A stretch of 64,000 bases of DNA from Mallotus nudiflorus (taxonomy: Eukaryota > Streptophyta > Magnoliopsida > Malpighiales > Euphorbiaceae), in the NCBI GenBank assembly GCA_947683625.1, contig CANTUR010000166.1:930001-994000 (forward strand), written 5' to 3'. The translations under genes and the position numbers were made by a program. Position 1 is the first letter of the stretch, and every line of letters starts with the position of its first letter. The notes beneath the pieces were generated by a model that did not search any database, was not told where the DNA came from, and worked only from the letters and a program-made list of their open reading frames with translations. Below, in pieces: positions 10,568-22,724 of the stretch.

Positions 10568-13547
10568 TGTTATAACCTGATATTTTATAAATTATTAAAT
10601 TAATTTCTGAGATATGCAGTGTTAATAAATCTTTTATTAAATTGTTATATAATGATTATTTTGTGTAATTTAATTCAATTGAAGTGTTAGTATTTATTTT
10701 ATAATATTATGGTATTAATATTAAATCGAGATTTAAAAATTTAATTTATTGTTATATATTATTTCATAATATTATTATTGTTATTATTTATGAATAGTGT
10801 TAATTTACTGTATTTAATATATTTTGTGGTGAATTTAATTAGACAAGTGAATATTTAATTTTAAAATATTATTTTTTCTTTTTCTCTTTATTATAAAAAA
10901 AACATATATAAAGAATTTTTTTCCTTTTTCCCTCCTTCTTCTTTCTCATCTCCTTTCCTTCTCCCTTTCCTTTCTTCTTTCTTTCTTTCTTCTTTTTGCA
11001 AAACGCAACGCGCACTACTAGCTCCCGCCACTCTCCGCTTGACTGCCTGGCAGTGTCGCCATCGTCGCCATCACTCCACAGGTCACCACCACTACCTGTT
11101 CGTCCTCCTATTGCCACTGTTCTTCCCTCCCCCTCTTATTCTTCTCGGCATTGTCGCTTTTCGAGTCACGCTGGCGACGATTATGGCAGCGATAGTGGTT
11201 GTGGTTGGTGTTGATCGAAAGCTCGTTCCTTGGGCTTCATTTCCCCTAAGGTAATTCATCCAATTAACTTCAAATTAAGCTTCAATTTTGTCAAATTCAT
11301 TCTAGGGTTCATAATTTAATTTGTTAATTTTGTGTTCAATTGGTTTGAATTTTGTGAAATTGACTTTACATTAGTTAAATTGAAGTTGTAAGCTTTCCAA
11401 ATATGTGTTTAAATTCAATTTTGGAGATAGTTGAATTTTAAGCACTATTCCGGCTCGGTATTGTTCACGGGACTGTCTCAACTTGGAAAATACTTTTTAT
11501 TTTTAATAAATTCTACTAGTTATTTTATGCATGTTTCATTAAAAAAGTTTATTGAAATTGCGTTCCAATTATTTATTATGAATTTTTGAAAGCTTATGTG
11601 AAATTTTGATTTTTTTGAAAAATTATTATTAATTAGTAAATTTTGTATTTTAATTGAAATTATTGTTAATTATTATGTTTTGGATAATTTTTGAGTAATA
11701 AATTGTATTACAATAAATTTTATGAATTATTTACTATTTTTAGCAAATTAATAATAATTTCCGGAAATATATTCAAATAATAATTTTATTTATTATTTTC
11801 ATGATTAAATGAATTTTTAACTATTTTTATTATATATTTGGGCAATTTAAATAATTATTGGTAATTTATGCTATTTAATTTCGAATATTTGAAAATGGAT
11901 TTTTATTAATGTTATTTAATTATATTGGGATTTTATTATTAATTATTTTGAAAATAAATATCTTTAATGTTTTTGTTATTTAAGTAAATAATTATGGTAT
12001 TTTATTGATTTTTTTGGATTTTAATAATTTTTAATATTTATTACTATATGATTGATTTTTTGTGTATATTAGTTCTCAGTTGAGCAATTTTTATAATTGT
12101 GGACTCAACCCGAGAAGTTGAGTATTTGTAAATATTTAAAGTGTGTTTGCATGTAGAATCAACTCTACTTTTAGTAGAGAGATGTCTGTTTTATAGAGGA
12201 GACTTTATCGAATTTTCAGTAGAATTCTCATAAAATGTGACCTCAAGTCAATCCTGAGTTTTGAAATTTGTTGTAGAGTCGTGTCCTATATTGAGTCGTT
12301 CTTTGGAAATTCTAGAAGCATAAAATTAGGATTTTGATTCTAATATTATTATTAGTTATTTTTCTATAATTGCACCAAGATTGAAACCTATAAGGCCAAG
12401 CCAATCCAGTTTTTTTAGAGGAGCACACAACTGTGAGTTATTATCATATATATACATTGCATGTAGATTAATATTATGAGCATTCGTATATGTTAATAAA
12501 TATGAATTTAATTATGCTCATTTCATTAAATTATATTTATTATTGTCAATATTCATATATATGTTTTTCCATAAAAATATTGAACATATTTATTTTTGAT
12601 AATATATGTTGTCATATTTTTTTTATATTGAATTTTCATTGTTTGAATACGAAAGTAATATTTTGAAGGATAGCAGTAGAACGTGCTAGCTAGGGGGCTA
12701 CACCAGGACTGTGTATGCACTAGTATGTTATAATATTAGGGTTGATCCTATGAAATTATTGATGTGATATTTAATTAATTGATTATTAAGGTTTGTGATG
12801 AGTGAGTGGTGTGATTGCAGAAGCTCAATTGACCAAGTGTCTCGAGGCCAATCACGCTGACAGTGAGGTTACAGGAGTTTGGTTGACTTAGTGTCTCAGG
12901 GCCAATATACTGTCTAAAAATTAAAAAGAGAAATATTTTAGAATTAAGTGAATCTGTTGGCTAGTGAGGTTTAGTGATCGAGATTGTAGAATATTTTAGG
13001 GTTCTACTCCAATCTTTCACCTAAAAATGTTTCTGCATTTATTATTATATAAAAATGGATTTCAGCATATGTATAAAATGTATATAAATATATATAGATG
13101 TTTGATTGTATATGACTTTAGGTTGTATGTATATGTATTATAATAATTCACTCAATGAGGTCTGACTCCCCTCAATATTTTTTTCCAAGATCTTCTACTT
13201 CGGACCTCCCTAGTAGAACTCTTCGCCAGACTCTTTCCTCTCCGGCTGATTTATGTAAATACTAAACCGTCATTTTTCTTGTATTTTAGTAATCACTACA
13301 GTAGTACTGTTGTTGTTGTAGTATTGTATTGTTCTAGTTAGAAACCCTGCATTCAAATCTTGTATGAAGATATTTTTATTATGTTATGATATAAGAATTT
13401 ATTTTATATAAATTAAAGTTTTAATTCTGATGTATTTTCATATTATATTTGCATATGTTTTTATTTTAAGACTTGCTATGAGTTTCGGATTCAAAAAAAT
13501 TCTTGTTCCTTAACGCTGGTCATGACTCATCTGTTTGGGTTATGATA
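10568..13547 (+). repeat. 3' LTR of element A
   Basis: A 2980-base direct repeat of 2595-5570, with TATA box at 10905-10913 and a perfect CTCTACT-TTT-AGTAGAG stem-loop at 12163-12179. Its last bases read GGTTATGATA against GGTCATAACA in the 5' copy, so even the terminal CA has become TA. Confidence 0.92.
12163..12179 (+). other. Conserved LTR stem-loop (family A)
   Basis: CTCTACT-TTT-AGTAGAG, a perfect 7-bp stem. The 5' LTR copy at 4171-4187 has decayed to a 5-bp stem. Confidence 0.7.
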
Positions 13548-13850
13548 AGGAGGAAGATAAGGATTATCTTCCTTATTTCCTTCACTCTTAGCCATATAAA
13601 TTTATTCATTTATTTTTTATAATAATAATAATAATACCAATAACTAAACCAATTTAAGCCCCTTTTATTTTTGCTATTAACCAATTTAAACTTTTAACTT
13701 TCTAATTCTTATTATGGACTTAATTATAAACATTTATAATTTTTTCATATTTAACATTGGAATTAATGTCACACATATTACATGCAATTTTTCATGTCTA
13801 TTTGATATGCATGTTATGCAAATAAATGCAAATGCATTAGGTGGGCGTTA
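13548..13850. other. Spacer between element A and inverted LTR B
   Basis: About 300 AT-rich bases with a short ATA trinucleotide run near 13622-13636. No gene, repeat family or promoter was recognised. Confidence 0.4.
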
Positions 13851-14525
13851 CAGTGTGTCACGACCCAAACTAGGAGTCATGACCGGCGCTAGGGAACGGG
13901 AATTCTTTCGAATCCGGAACCCGTAGCAAGCCTTAGAAAATAAAATCATACAATAATTATATAAAAGTACGACCAAATTAAAATTTTTCTGAATCAATAT
14001 ATAAAATAAATACTCCAAATCCTTTTATAAATGAATACATATTCGTACAATGTTCAAATACAAATTCTCAGAGTATTTAATATCCAAACAAAATAATACA
14101 CTTCCAATATAGTGACACTACTACTGCAGTTTCTAGAATACAATTCAAAGTTTAGAATATACATTTGTATAAAACAACCGGGACTGAAGAACACCGGCGA
14201 GGAACTCTACAACTAAGGTCTGACGATATGGAATCTCCTGAAAAAAAATAATTGAGGGGGGTCAGACCTCACTGAGTGAATTATTATACTATATATACAT
14301 GCAAACTAAACCATAACAATCAGGCATTCTTATATATATATATGTATATACACACATTTCACACGAATGCCAAACTTTGCTTTTATAAATATACTAAATG
14401 TAGAAAACGTTTGTTTTAATTCATGAAGGATCCATAGAACCCTAAATAATAACAACCTCAAACAATCCCATCATCACTCTAGCCATACAGGCTCACTTGA
14501 TTCCAAATAGAACACTTATTCCAAT

Positions 14526-14803
14526 TTGGACAGCAGACTGGCCCCGAGACACTAAGTCGACCGAGCTCTAGCAGTCTGGCTGTCAGTGTGATTGGCCCCG
14601 AGACACTTGGTCAACCGAGCTCCAGCAATCACACTATCCATCACTTCACATCTCAATCAACCCAATAGATCATTCAAATCACTTATGGACAGTAGACTGG
14701 CCCCGAGACACTAAGTCAACCGAGCTCCAGCAGTCTGATTGTCAGTGTGATTGGCCCCGAGACACTTAGTCAACCGAGCTCCAGCAATCACACTATCTAA
14801 CAT
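14526..14803 (-). repeat. Four-copy module in solo LTR B
   Basis: Four imperfect copies of a ~50-base unit, seen on the plus strand as GGCCCCGAGACACTAAGTC then CAACCGAGCTCCAGCA. They are arranged as two pairs separated by about 50 unique bases. The first LTR B has one pair, so the pair was probably duplicated as a block. Confidence 0.8.
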
Positions 14804-16014
14804 ACCATTAATCTTAGTCAAATCAATTAAATCAATTATAATCACCCAATTTTAACTCTCACTCAATCCTTATCTACCGTACCGGTACGTACATGGTCCT
14901 AGTGCTGCCCACTAGGAAGCACGTTCTATTGATATCCTTCACTTCGAATAAATCATTCATTCGAAAAAATAATTAATGTAGAACCATATTCATAATAGTA
15001 AAACCAACCATATATATATATACCAAAAATATACCTAAAATATACCCAGTATATTTCAAGTATATATATATATATATAGTCAAATAAAATATGAAATAAA
15101 CTAAAGATAAATCATTAATATAGTTAAAAACAATTTAAATGAGTAACAATAATATAACATGCATTATCTTAAAAATATACTTAAATATGCAAAAGATATA
15201 CCCTAAGTACTCAAATCATTTAATAAACCATTTATGTATAAATATTCATTTAAATACATGTTTGTGTTTAACATATATTCACAAATATACTAAAAATAAA
15301 CCTAATTATCTAGCATGCATATATCAAAAATAAACCCTAAATATACCACTAATGTGTTAGGTTTAATTTAATAATAAAACATTTATTTATTCGGAAATAA
15401 ATAAAAAATATACCAAAAATAAACTTAAAAATACTTTAAGTGTAGGTTTATACTTTAACATGCAATTATTTAAGAATAAACCTAAAATCTACTGAAACTA
15501 TACCTAAAGTATACTAATCATTTAATAAAATAATTATGTCTAAGTGTACATTTTAAAACATGTGTATATTACTCAAATGTATTAAACCTAAACCTAATTG
15601 TTTAATGTGCATATATCAAACTAACATGCATAATTATTTAATATGCATATATATAAGAATGCAACCCTAGATATATCAAAAATATTATAATTTAAATCAT
15701 TTTTTTAAAACATACAATGAAAATGAAAAATTCTAAATAATGCACCCTATATGCAGTGCATATATATACAGTATAATAACTCACATGTTAGCGCTCCACG
15801 AGACAAACTCGGCGGGCCTGATCCGTTAGGCCTCGGTCTCGGCGCAGCTAGACAAATAAATGACAACATGAAATCAGAATAAATTTAACAAAAATTCTAA
15901 AGACTCGATCTAGAATTTTAGACACAACTTTAGAATAGGAATTTGACCGGACATCACGTTTTACGAGAATTCTATCGAAAATCCGACAGAACCTCCCCTG
16001 TAAAACGGACATCT

Positions 16015-16033
16015 CTCTACTCAAAGAGTAGAG
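16015..16033 (-). other. Conserved LTR stem-loop (family B copy 2)
   Basis: Perfect 7-bp stem CTCTACT/AGTAGAG around a 5-base loop, identical in the stem to the copy at 934-952. Confidence 0.7.
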
Positions 16034-17729
16034 CCGGTCCTGCAAAGAAATACACTTTGGAATAAACACAGGATTACAATCAAAATCCCTCGGTCGGACT
16101 CCAAACTACAATTCACCGACCGAGGTTCACAATTCATAGAATATTTATAAAATACCGAAAATGCCCTTATATAATAAAAATACATTTTATAAATCCAAAT
16201 TACGTAATTAACCCTAAAACATACTAAAAATCAATAAAAACCCATTTATTTAGAAAAATAGTATATTATATATAATTTGAAAATAATTTACAAAAAAATA
16301 GTTTTAATTAGTTAAAAATACTAAAAATTTGCAGAAATCATTTTTATGCCCTAAATAGCTATTAAAACCAATTTAATTACATTTTTAACCAATTTAGTGT
16401 AAAATTACCAAAATACCCCTATATATATATATTCACTATAAATGTTCAAAAATTCACCAAAAATTATATAATTACTCAAAAATTAATTTCTCAACATATA
16501 ATTCAATAATATCAATAAATATACTCAATTTACCAATTTATTTCAATTAAACACATAATTAACCCTATTTTTCAAAATCACCTAAACTTAATAAATTCCA
16601 AATAAATACATAAAAATTCACAAAAATTACAAATAAATTTCTATAATTAATTTCAACTCCTATAATAACCATAAAACACAATTTCATAATTTAATTAATT
16701 AATTTTCGAAAATTAGAAAATAATAATAAAATAATCAAAAATTCACAAAAATTAAAATAAATTCCAAAAATTCTAAAAAAATTACAGCATGTAGATTAAG
16801 CTTCCAGTAACAAAGTTTGTGAAGGAAGTTTTCATGAATCAATCAAATTGAAGCTAAAAAAAATTCGAAACCCAAAATGGCTGATTTGAAGAAATTGAAA
16901 CCTAAGCAATTCTAGACCAAATCAAGTGAAACAAAGCTTGGAATCACACTCACCAGAGCTCAAGGAGAAGATAGAGACTGAAAGCATCAAATTTGGTGGC
17001 CGGAAAATGCTTGGTCGGAGTTAAGTTGATTTTTGGCTCTTTGAAGAAAATCCGGCCAAAACTCACCGGAAAAGAGTGTTTTAGGTGGTGGAAATGGTTG
17101 GAGGTGGAAGAGGAAGGCTGAGAGGCATAGTAACAGGAAGAAAATCAGCTTGAAAGTGGCTGGAAATGGAAGAAAACGTTTTGGAAGGAAGAAGATGAAG
17201 GAGGGGCAAAACTGTAAATAAATGAAAGTTTTGGTTTTTTGATAAAAATTTATGTATATATGTATATATATATATATTTACACTATATATTATAATAATA
17301 TAAAATTTCACACACATTAAATATACACCACACACATATTTTAATATGTTTAATAATTTATAAACTTAAAATTAATTAATACAAAAATTAAATAATAAAA
17401 TTAAGGAAATTAATTAAGCTCTAATTAATTTAAATAAATACACATATATACATTTTATTTTAGCACTTTAAAATTATATATGAGTTCATGCAAATTCATA
17501 AAACTAGTCAAAATAAATAGTATTAATTTATTTACGTGTCAATTTCCCCGAAAATATAATTTCCGGGAAAATTTTACGTAAAGTACTTAAAATAATATAA
17601 AATAATTAAAATTAGCTTTAAACAAACAACAAACTCATAAAATATCATAAATATATATAAAAAAATTATTAACACTGCATATCCCGATGCAGTATAAAAA
17701 TATTTAAAAATTCAGGATATTACACAGTG

Positions 17730-18678
17730 CATGTTAGAAATTAATGTCCAACCTTTGGAAGTATAGAAATAAGTTTGATTTTAGTATTAAGTGTATTGTG
17801 TAAGAGGGAGAGAGTTATGTATTTTTGGTATTTTGGTAATATTGACAATATTATGATATGTATTTTAAGTTAATATTTCTCTTGTCATCTTATATAAATA
17901 TTTTAAATTGTTATTGACTGATTAGGCTAGTTGTTATGCTTTGTATTGCAAGACATTTATTTTTAAGTGATATTGAATCGTTCATACCATTGAAGGTTAG
18001 TTTTAGGTAACGTTCCTCCCTATTGGTGCCTTTAATGTGCTATTATACAGTGACAATGCACATAGATGGTGTCAATAGGAAGGGTGTTAGCCATGTCAAC
18101 AACCTAAATATAGCAAATACAGTTAAAACATATTCTATTACTAATTATTGAAAATTGAAAATTACTCTAGTCTAAATTTTTAATACTTTAATACTTTTTA
18201 AACTAATTTTAATTAAAATACTTTTGATGTTAATTTTACAAATACTAATTAAATCATAAATTTAATTTTGCAAAAGTAAATATAAAAATGTTGAGAATTG
18301 ATTTTCTATGGTCAACCAAATTTTTCTGTTTGATAGTATGTAGTCAACCTATATTATTTTAAAGTTAATTTATATCCTTTCGTGGTCAACCATGTATCAT
18401 TTTATCATAGTTTTTTTATAATACAAGAATTTAGTAAAATATATGCTCTTTTGTTTTTTTACTTGTTATTTTGTAATATTGTGTTGTTAACCACTGCAAA
18501 AATTAGTAAATTTAATATATTTTTTATTTAATATTTTATAATCAACCGCATATTAATGTATGGTTCACCATATATTATGTTTTAGTCTATTAATTTTAAA
18601 AATAACGGTATTATAAATATAAATTATAACTTAGATCATTAAAAAAAAGTTACATTAGAAAATATTTTTGTTAACTAT
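17730..18678. other. AT-rich intergenic spacer
   Basis: No open frame or element ends recognised apart from the hairpin at 18006-18092 listed separately. Confidence 0.4.
18006..18092. ncRNA. Imperfect long hairpin, precursor-like
   Basis: Two arms (18006-18040 and 18058-18092) pair around a 17-base loop, counting Watson-Crick and G-U pairs, with few mismatches. The best part is CCTCCCTATTGGTGCC against GGTGTCAATAGGAAGG. The shape is that of a plant small-RNA precursor or a short foldback transposon. No known miRNA is claimed. Confidence 0.35.
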
Positions 18679-19071
18679 TGATACCACACATGTATATATT
18701 CCTATTTAATTAAAAAACTTTGTTTTCTATACATGTTACTGAGAAAGGAAAGACAATCAAATCCATTTAAGGAAAGGATCATATCTCAAGAAAACTTTTA
18801 AACGAAGAAAGAAAACTCTCATATTTGGTTTACGATTTCTATCTTAAGAGGAATTCTACTCTTTTCAGATCTAAATATCACTATAAATAGAATCTCATAT
18901 CCCTCATTCTCATTCATTTTATTCTCTTATATTCTAGTTGTTCTTGTTTTCTTTCTCTAGATTCTTTTTCTGTTTTCTAACTTAAACATTAGAGTGTTTA
19001 TGAAAATTATCTTGCCCTCTATTGATCACTTACAAGATTCTTAGTTTAAAAGTTTCGGAAACAAGTTATCA
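18679..19071 (+). mobile_element. Solo LTR F, 393 bp, related to element E LTR
   Basis: Starts TGATACC and ends AGTTATCA, flanked by a perfect 5-bp duplication ACTAT (18674-18678 and 19072-19076). Length and layout parallel the 390-bp LTR of element E: TGATAC start, a TATAAATAG box at 18892-18900, a CTCATTCTCATTCA block, CTAACTTAAACATTAGAGTGTTT near the end, and a TTATCA terminus. Overall identity to E is low, so it is a different, probably older family of the same Tat-type lineage. Confidence 0.88.
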
Positions 19072-19076
19072 ACTAT

Positions 19077-19507
19077 AAAATTAACTTTCTCTATAAGTTG
19101 TAGGTCTTTTTGTAGTTTTAATTTAATGGCCTATAATTTAAATTTTAATTAAATAGTTAAAAAATTAAAGGCTTCAGGGCATTATAGAAACTTTTTTTTA
19201 ACATTATGTATTTACTAAGTACAGTGAAAAAAAAAAAACCATTTTTAATCAGACAAAGTTATCATGACAACTTCGAAGCCGGCTCGATACTGATGGGCTC
19301 CTCTTTTCTTCATTTCTTTCTTGGAAGAAGGGGTTGTGTTCCTTATGTGTTTTGGGAAATATCTTGCCCACCACAACTACCTGACTATTACCATATATAT
19401 GTAAACTTTTAGAAATGGCGCAAACTTTGATGATTGGCACAATTGTTAGTTTGGAGTTATCCCTGGAAACTTTATTTAATTAAATCTAATGGGCATAATT
19501 CTCTTTA

Positions 19508-19510
<3 letters not shown>
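19077..19510. other. Intergenic spacer
   Basis: No gene recognised. Short open frames at 19206-19440 on both strands lack any family signature. Confidence 0.35.

Positions 19511-19553
<43 letters not shown>
19511..19553. repeat. (TA)n microsatellite
   Basis: About 21 uninterrupted TA units. Confidence 0.9.
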
Positions 19554-19556
<3 letters not shown>

Positions 19557-19606
19557 GTCTCATTCTTATCTTTTTCTTTTTATCTATCATTGTTATCTTT
19601 TTCTTT

Positions 19607-19744
19607 TTATTTACCATGTACATTCATCTAATAATATAATTTAAAATACAAGACATATATTTTAATTTTATTAATTAAATTAATATCATTTATATAATGT
19701 ATCTTAAATCCTATTATTGGATGTAATATATTTAGTGTAAATAA
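19607..19744. repeat. Foldback (MITE-like) element
   Basis: The left arm (19607-19655) is nearly the reverse complement of the right arm (19695-19744), with TTATTTAC and GTAAATAA at the ends and a CATCTAATAATA / TATTATTGGATG core. The length, about 138 bases, suits a MITE. No clear target duplication was found. Confidence 0.5.
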
Positions 19745-20829
19745 TTTTTTTTTTTTTAAAAATACATGAATCGATATGGCGGCTTTAGATTTTACACCAC
19801 AGTCTTGCGACTCTTCACGTTTATTTTTTACCATTCATATTTGTTAGACTAATTATGAAGTTAATCCTCTAATAGTAAATTTTTTAAAATACCTTTTATT
19901 GATAAAATAAAAATAAAAATTTCAACAGGTCTAACTAGTTACTTTAAAATCAAATTCTAAATTTCAAATAAATACAAAGAAATCAAGTACAATATAATAT
20001 ATAGACAAATAAAGAAAGAAAGAAAAAACTCGATAAAATGCTCTTCGATCTTCAATCCTCTATTCACTTTTCACCCACACTTAAATTTTTTAATGAATAG
20101 ATTTATTGTTCAATATTTAAGCAATAAATATGTATAAGATGCAACATACATTCAAAAGAAATAAATGAGAAAGACTTTTGTGATGCACTCAATTTTTTTA
20201 ATATAATTTAAAACTGGAGAACGAGTAAAAAAAAAGCAGAAAATTCCTACCTTCTAAAAATTTAGGATATTTTTGTTAGAAAAATGTCTAAAACGTTTAT
20301 GAAATTCTATTTTCTAAAGATAATACTTAGAGTGTGTAGTTTGCTTCTAAGATACAATAAAATTTGATTTTTTGTAATGATATTTTGTATAGACTTGAAT
20401 GATATAAAAAGTTAATTGATATAGAAAACTAATCTTTATATTTATAGAAGATGAATAGACTCTTATAACTTTTGGCAATAGTTATGTCTATTTGGAAAAA
20501 CATATATATTTTTTTGAAAATGGTCATGCCTATTACTCTAAGTCATGTCTATTACTCTAATAAATATATCATTTGAAAAGTCATATTTTTTTTGTTTAAA
20601 AGATGTAGCTCTTTTGAGAATGTACAATAATATTTTTGTACAATATCAGAAGAGTCGTAGAATTTTAAAGAAAAGGACATTATGGACATTAATGAAGAAC
20701 AAAAAAATTGACTTCCGACTCCAAATGTGAATACATTAATTAGTTAGTGCGTCGAGTGTACATAAAAAAAAGCCATGTGGCAGTACTTGCTCCAAATAGC
20801 AACAATCGACAAATGAATCTTGATAGATC
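19745..20829. other. AT-rich intergenic spacer
   Basis: Over 1 kb without recognisable genes or element ends. The short open frame near 20545-20730 is low complexity and unsupported. Confidence 0.35.
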
Positions 20830-20839
20830 TTTCTAATTA

Positions 20840-20970
20840 GGGTAAAGGTACAAATTTACCCTTAATGTATATGTTCAGGAACAGATTGACTCTTAAAACA
20901 TTTTTTGAGCTCAATTAGACATAGAAATATAAAATTACATCATTTCAAGCCCCTCGTTTAACAGAGCCCA
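20840..20970 (+). repeat. Left terminal inverted repeat of the Pack-MULE
   Basis: Pairs with 22725-22852. Shared stretches include AAAGGTACAAATT, CTTAATGTATATG and ATATAAAATTACATCATT, with a few mismatches. Confidence 0.85.
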
Positions 20971-21133
20971 TCTTCTTTCTCCATCTACTGTCGTTATGAT
21001 ATGACTGACGTGGCTGAGATTAGGATCCACCAAAGCAATTTTAGACTTTGAAGGTAACCTTTACAGCTTTCAATAACCAATAAATGCTACCTTTACCGCC
21101 CAACTCCCCAAATAACTTCAGTAAAGCAAAAAA

Positions 21134-21407
21134 CCACAGCTAACCTAATGCCTTTTTGCCGTTGGAATGCTCCTGTGTCATCTATGTTTTTGAAATGACC
21201 ATTGTCATGAAAAGGTGGAGAAGAAGCAGCTGATGGTATCTCCGAAGTATGAAATGTCCCAGATATAGGATTATAAGCACTTGCAGGATGACCACTTACG
21301 GTATTGGTAGACCCAAAAGCCTTACTAGATGCGTTTTGTTGTTCCTTAGCAGCCTTTGCGGAGCCCTTATACTTAGACTTACTCTTGGATTTTAATGTTG
21401 GAGACAT
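21134..21407 (-). pseudogene. Second captured coding fragment in the Pack-MULE, unidentified
   Basis: An open frame whose product is Lys/Ser-rich at the start (SPTLKSKSKSKYKGSAKAAK) and then has a Ser/Pro/Gly-rich stretch containing HPASAYNPISGTFHT and FKNIDDTG. This composition looks like the disordered N-terminal region of a plant protein, not random translation. I do not recognise the parent gene. It lies just downstream, on the same strand, of the synaptotagmin exons, as in a chimeric Pack-MULE transcript. It loses coding character before its stop. Confidence 0.45.
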
Positions 21408-21498
21408 CTTTCTGAACTATCATGAAACAAGCAAAATAATAACAATAATAATAATTGTTACTGCTTAATAAATCAGAGGGAGAATATACAAAACACAT

Positions 21499-22058
21499 GC
21501 AACTCTGGTGCTTCTCGTTGGTTCTGTTGTTGTTGACCACATCAGCTAGGTTTATGGTTACATAAAACAAATTTTCCTGGCAAGAAAATGTTATTGAAGA
21601 AAGAAACACATGCAGAGATGTAAGAAACAAAGACTTATACCTTGACCGTGTAAAGCCAATTTGACCACATACCTTGAGATAAAGTAAACCCAATGTTGTG
21701 GAGGCACTAAGAACTTCCGCATAAATTTTATCATATGCTGGCAGCCCATCTAGCGTGAACTGAAACTCCTCTTCCCATCTTGGATCTCTATTTTTCTTCA
21801 CCAGCTGCATCAATGCCAAATTGATCAAACAAACTAAAGCTCTTTCACTTTTTCAACCACAATTCGAGGTTTGTAGCAACTTATAATTCTTACATGGGTT
21901 ATTCACTGAATGCATACCTTAGTTCTTCTCTCCTCCCCACTAAAAAGTAATCGCATATAAGGATTTGTATAGTGCTTTCCTTCAACATCTTGAACTTCAT
22001 GTACAATAATCACAAGCAAACCACCGCCAGCAGGTGTGCCTTCTGGTGCTTTCCATGT
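21499..22058 (-). pseudogene. Captured synaptotagmin-like C2 exons
   Basis: Three exons with consensus borders. Exon 1 (22058-21918, 47 codons, donor GTATGC) includes GGGLLVIIVHEVQDVEGKHY and NPYMRLLFSGEER. Exon 2 (21804-21673, 44 codons, donor GTATGT) includes KKNRDPRWEEEFQFTLD. Exon 3 (from 21576) includes NLADVVNNNRTNEK and then loses coding match. This is the core of a membrane-binding C2 domain as in plant SYT3-type synaptotagmins. The first two exons are whole multiples of three and contain no stops. The N-terminal membrane anchor, SMP domain and domain end are missing, so the fragment cannot be a functional synaptotagmin. It was captured with its introns, hence from genomic DNA. Confidence 0.8.
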
Positions 22059-22724
22059 CTATTCAAACAAAAAGAAAATCACCAAATAAGCAACAACAAA
22101 AAGATTGCAATGGGTGCAACAACTTGGTGGTCATGAACTCGGGCGCTAGAATCTTGTGGGTTTTGGTCAAGAGAGAAGTGATCTGATTGAGGTATGAGGA
22201 ATGAAGAATTAGAAATTCCAACGAACTTTATGGCGAAGGTTTTTGACTAAGTGCAAAGAACTGCATCTTCGTCTAGCTGACCTCTTAAAGTTACCATGCA
22301 AAGAATAAAAGAAAGATTGAATTTTTCAATCTGCAGAAGGGAGAGATGAAGTGATTTTTTTAAGAAAAAAAAAAGAAAAAAAAAAAAAAGAAGTCACGGA
22401 GAAGGAAAACAAAGCTGCAGCGGAGCACTCACTTGAATCACTTGCCAATGTGAGCGATAGCAAGAAAAAGGGTTAGAGGAATTGGGTTTCGAATCATTAG
22501 ACCAGACACACTTGATTGATTTAAAGAAAAAGGCTGTGTTTTGGGAGGGTTTTGCCTGAGAGAAAATAAGGAAGAAGAAGAAGAAGCAGCAGCAGCTTTG
22601 AAAGAGCGAGATTAATTTTTTAGGTTTCTCCGTTGAAAGCCCGAAATAAGGAAGAACAAGAAAGGGGATTCTAGTTTCGTAGGACCCAATTTTTGCCACA
22701 GCATCATCAACATAGGGACAAAAA

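Larger units (their letters stand above)
2595..13547 (+). mobile_element. Element A: full-length Ty3/gypsy chromovirus (Tekay-like), degenerate
   Basis: About 10.95 kb bounded by two direct ~2.98-kb LTRs starting TGTTATAACC; the left ends GGTCATAACA and the right ends GGTTATGATA. Between them, in order, are a degenerate initiator-Met primer site, gag with zinc knuckle, protease, RT, RNase H, integrase and a C-terminal chromodomain-like stretch, then a polypurine tract. That order and the long LTRs point to the Tekay (Del) chromovirus clade. Flanking pentamers AAGAG and AGGAG differ at one base. In the first ~115 bases of the LTR pair I count about eight differences, so the insertion is old. 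Many nonsense codons and at least two one-base deletions make it non-autonomous now. Confidence 0.92.
13856..17724 (-). mobile_element. Solo LTR of family B, 3.87 kb, inverted
   Basis: Starts TGTCACGACCC and ends GGATATTACA, flanked by a perfect 5-bp duplication CAGTG at 13851-13855 and 17725-17729. The two ends are not direct repeats of each other and no gag-pol lies between them, so this is a single LTR left by intra-element recombination. By homology to 1-2527 it lies on the minus strand. It carries the stem-loop at 16015-16033 and four copies of the GAGCTC/GGCCCCGAGACAC module. It is longer than the equivalent part of copy 1, partly because that module is doubled and a TATACC-rich stretch (15040-15680) is expanded. 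Confidence 0.9.

Noticed and set aside
15848..16069. Minus-strand 73-codon frame (and the similar 907-1140 plus-strand frame)
   Set aside because: Both copies come from the stem-loop block of LTR family B. Conservation there fits RNA structure; the frame is absent in families A and C.
1..17724. Family B copies at 1-2527 and 13856-17724 as the two LTRs of one element enclosing A
   Set aside because: They are in opposite orientation, and the second has its own perfect 5-bp target duplication.
22394..22699. A separate small gene on the minus strand
   Set aside because: It contains a Phe run from poly(TTC) and no domain; better read as leader sequence of the captured gene in the Pack-MULE.
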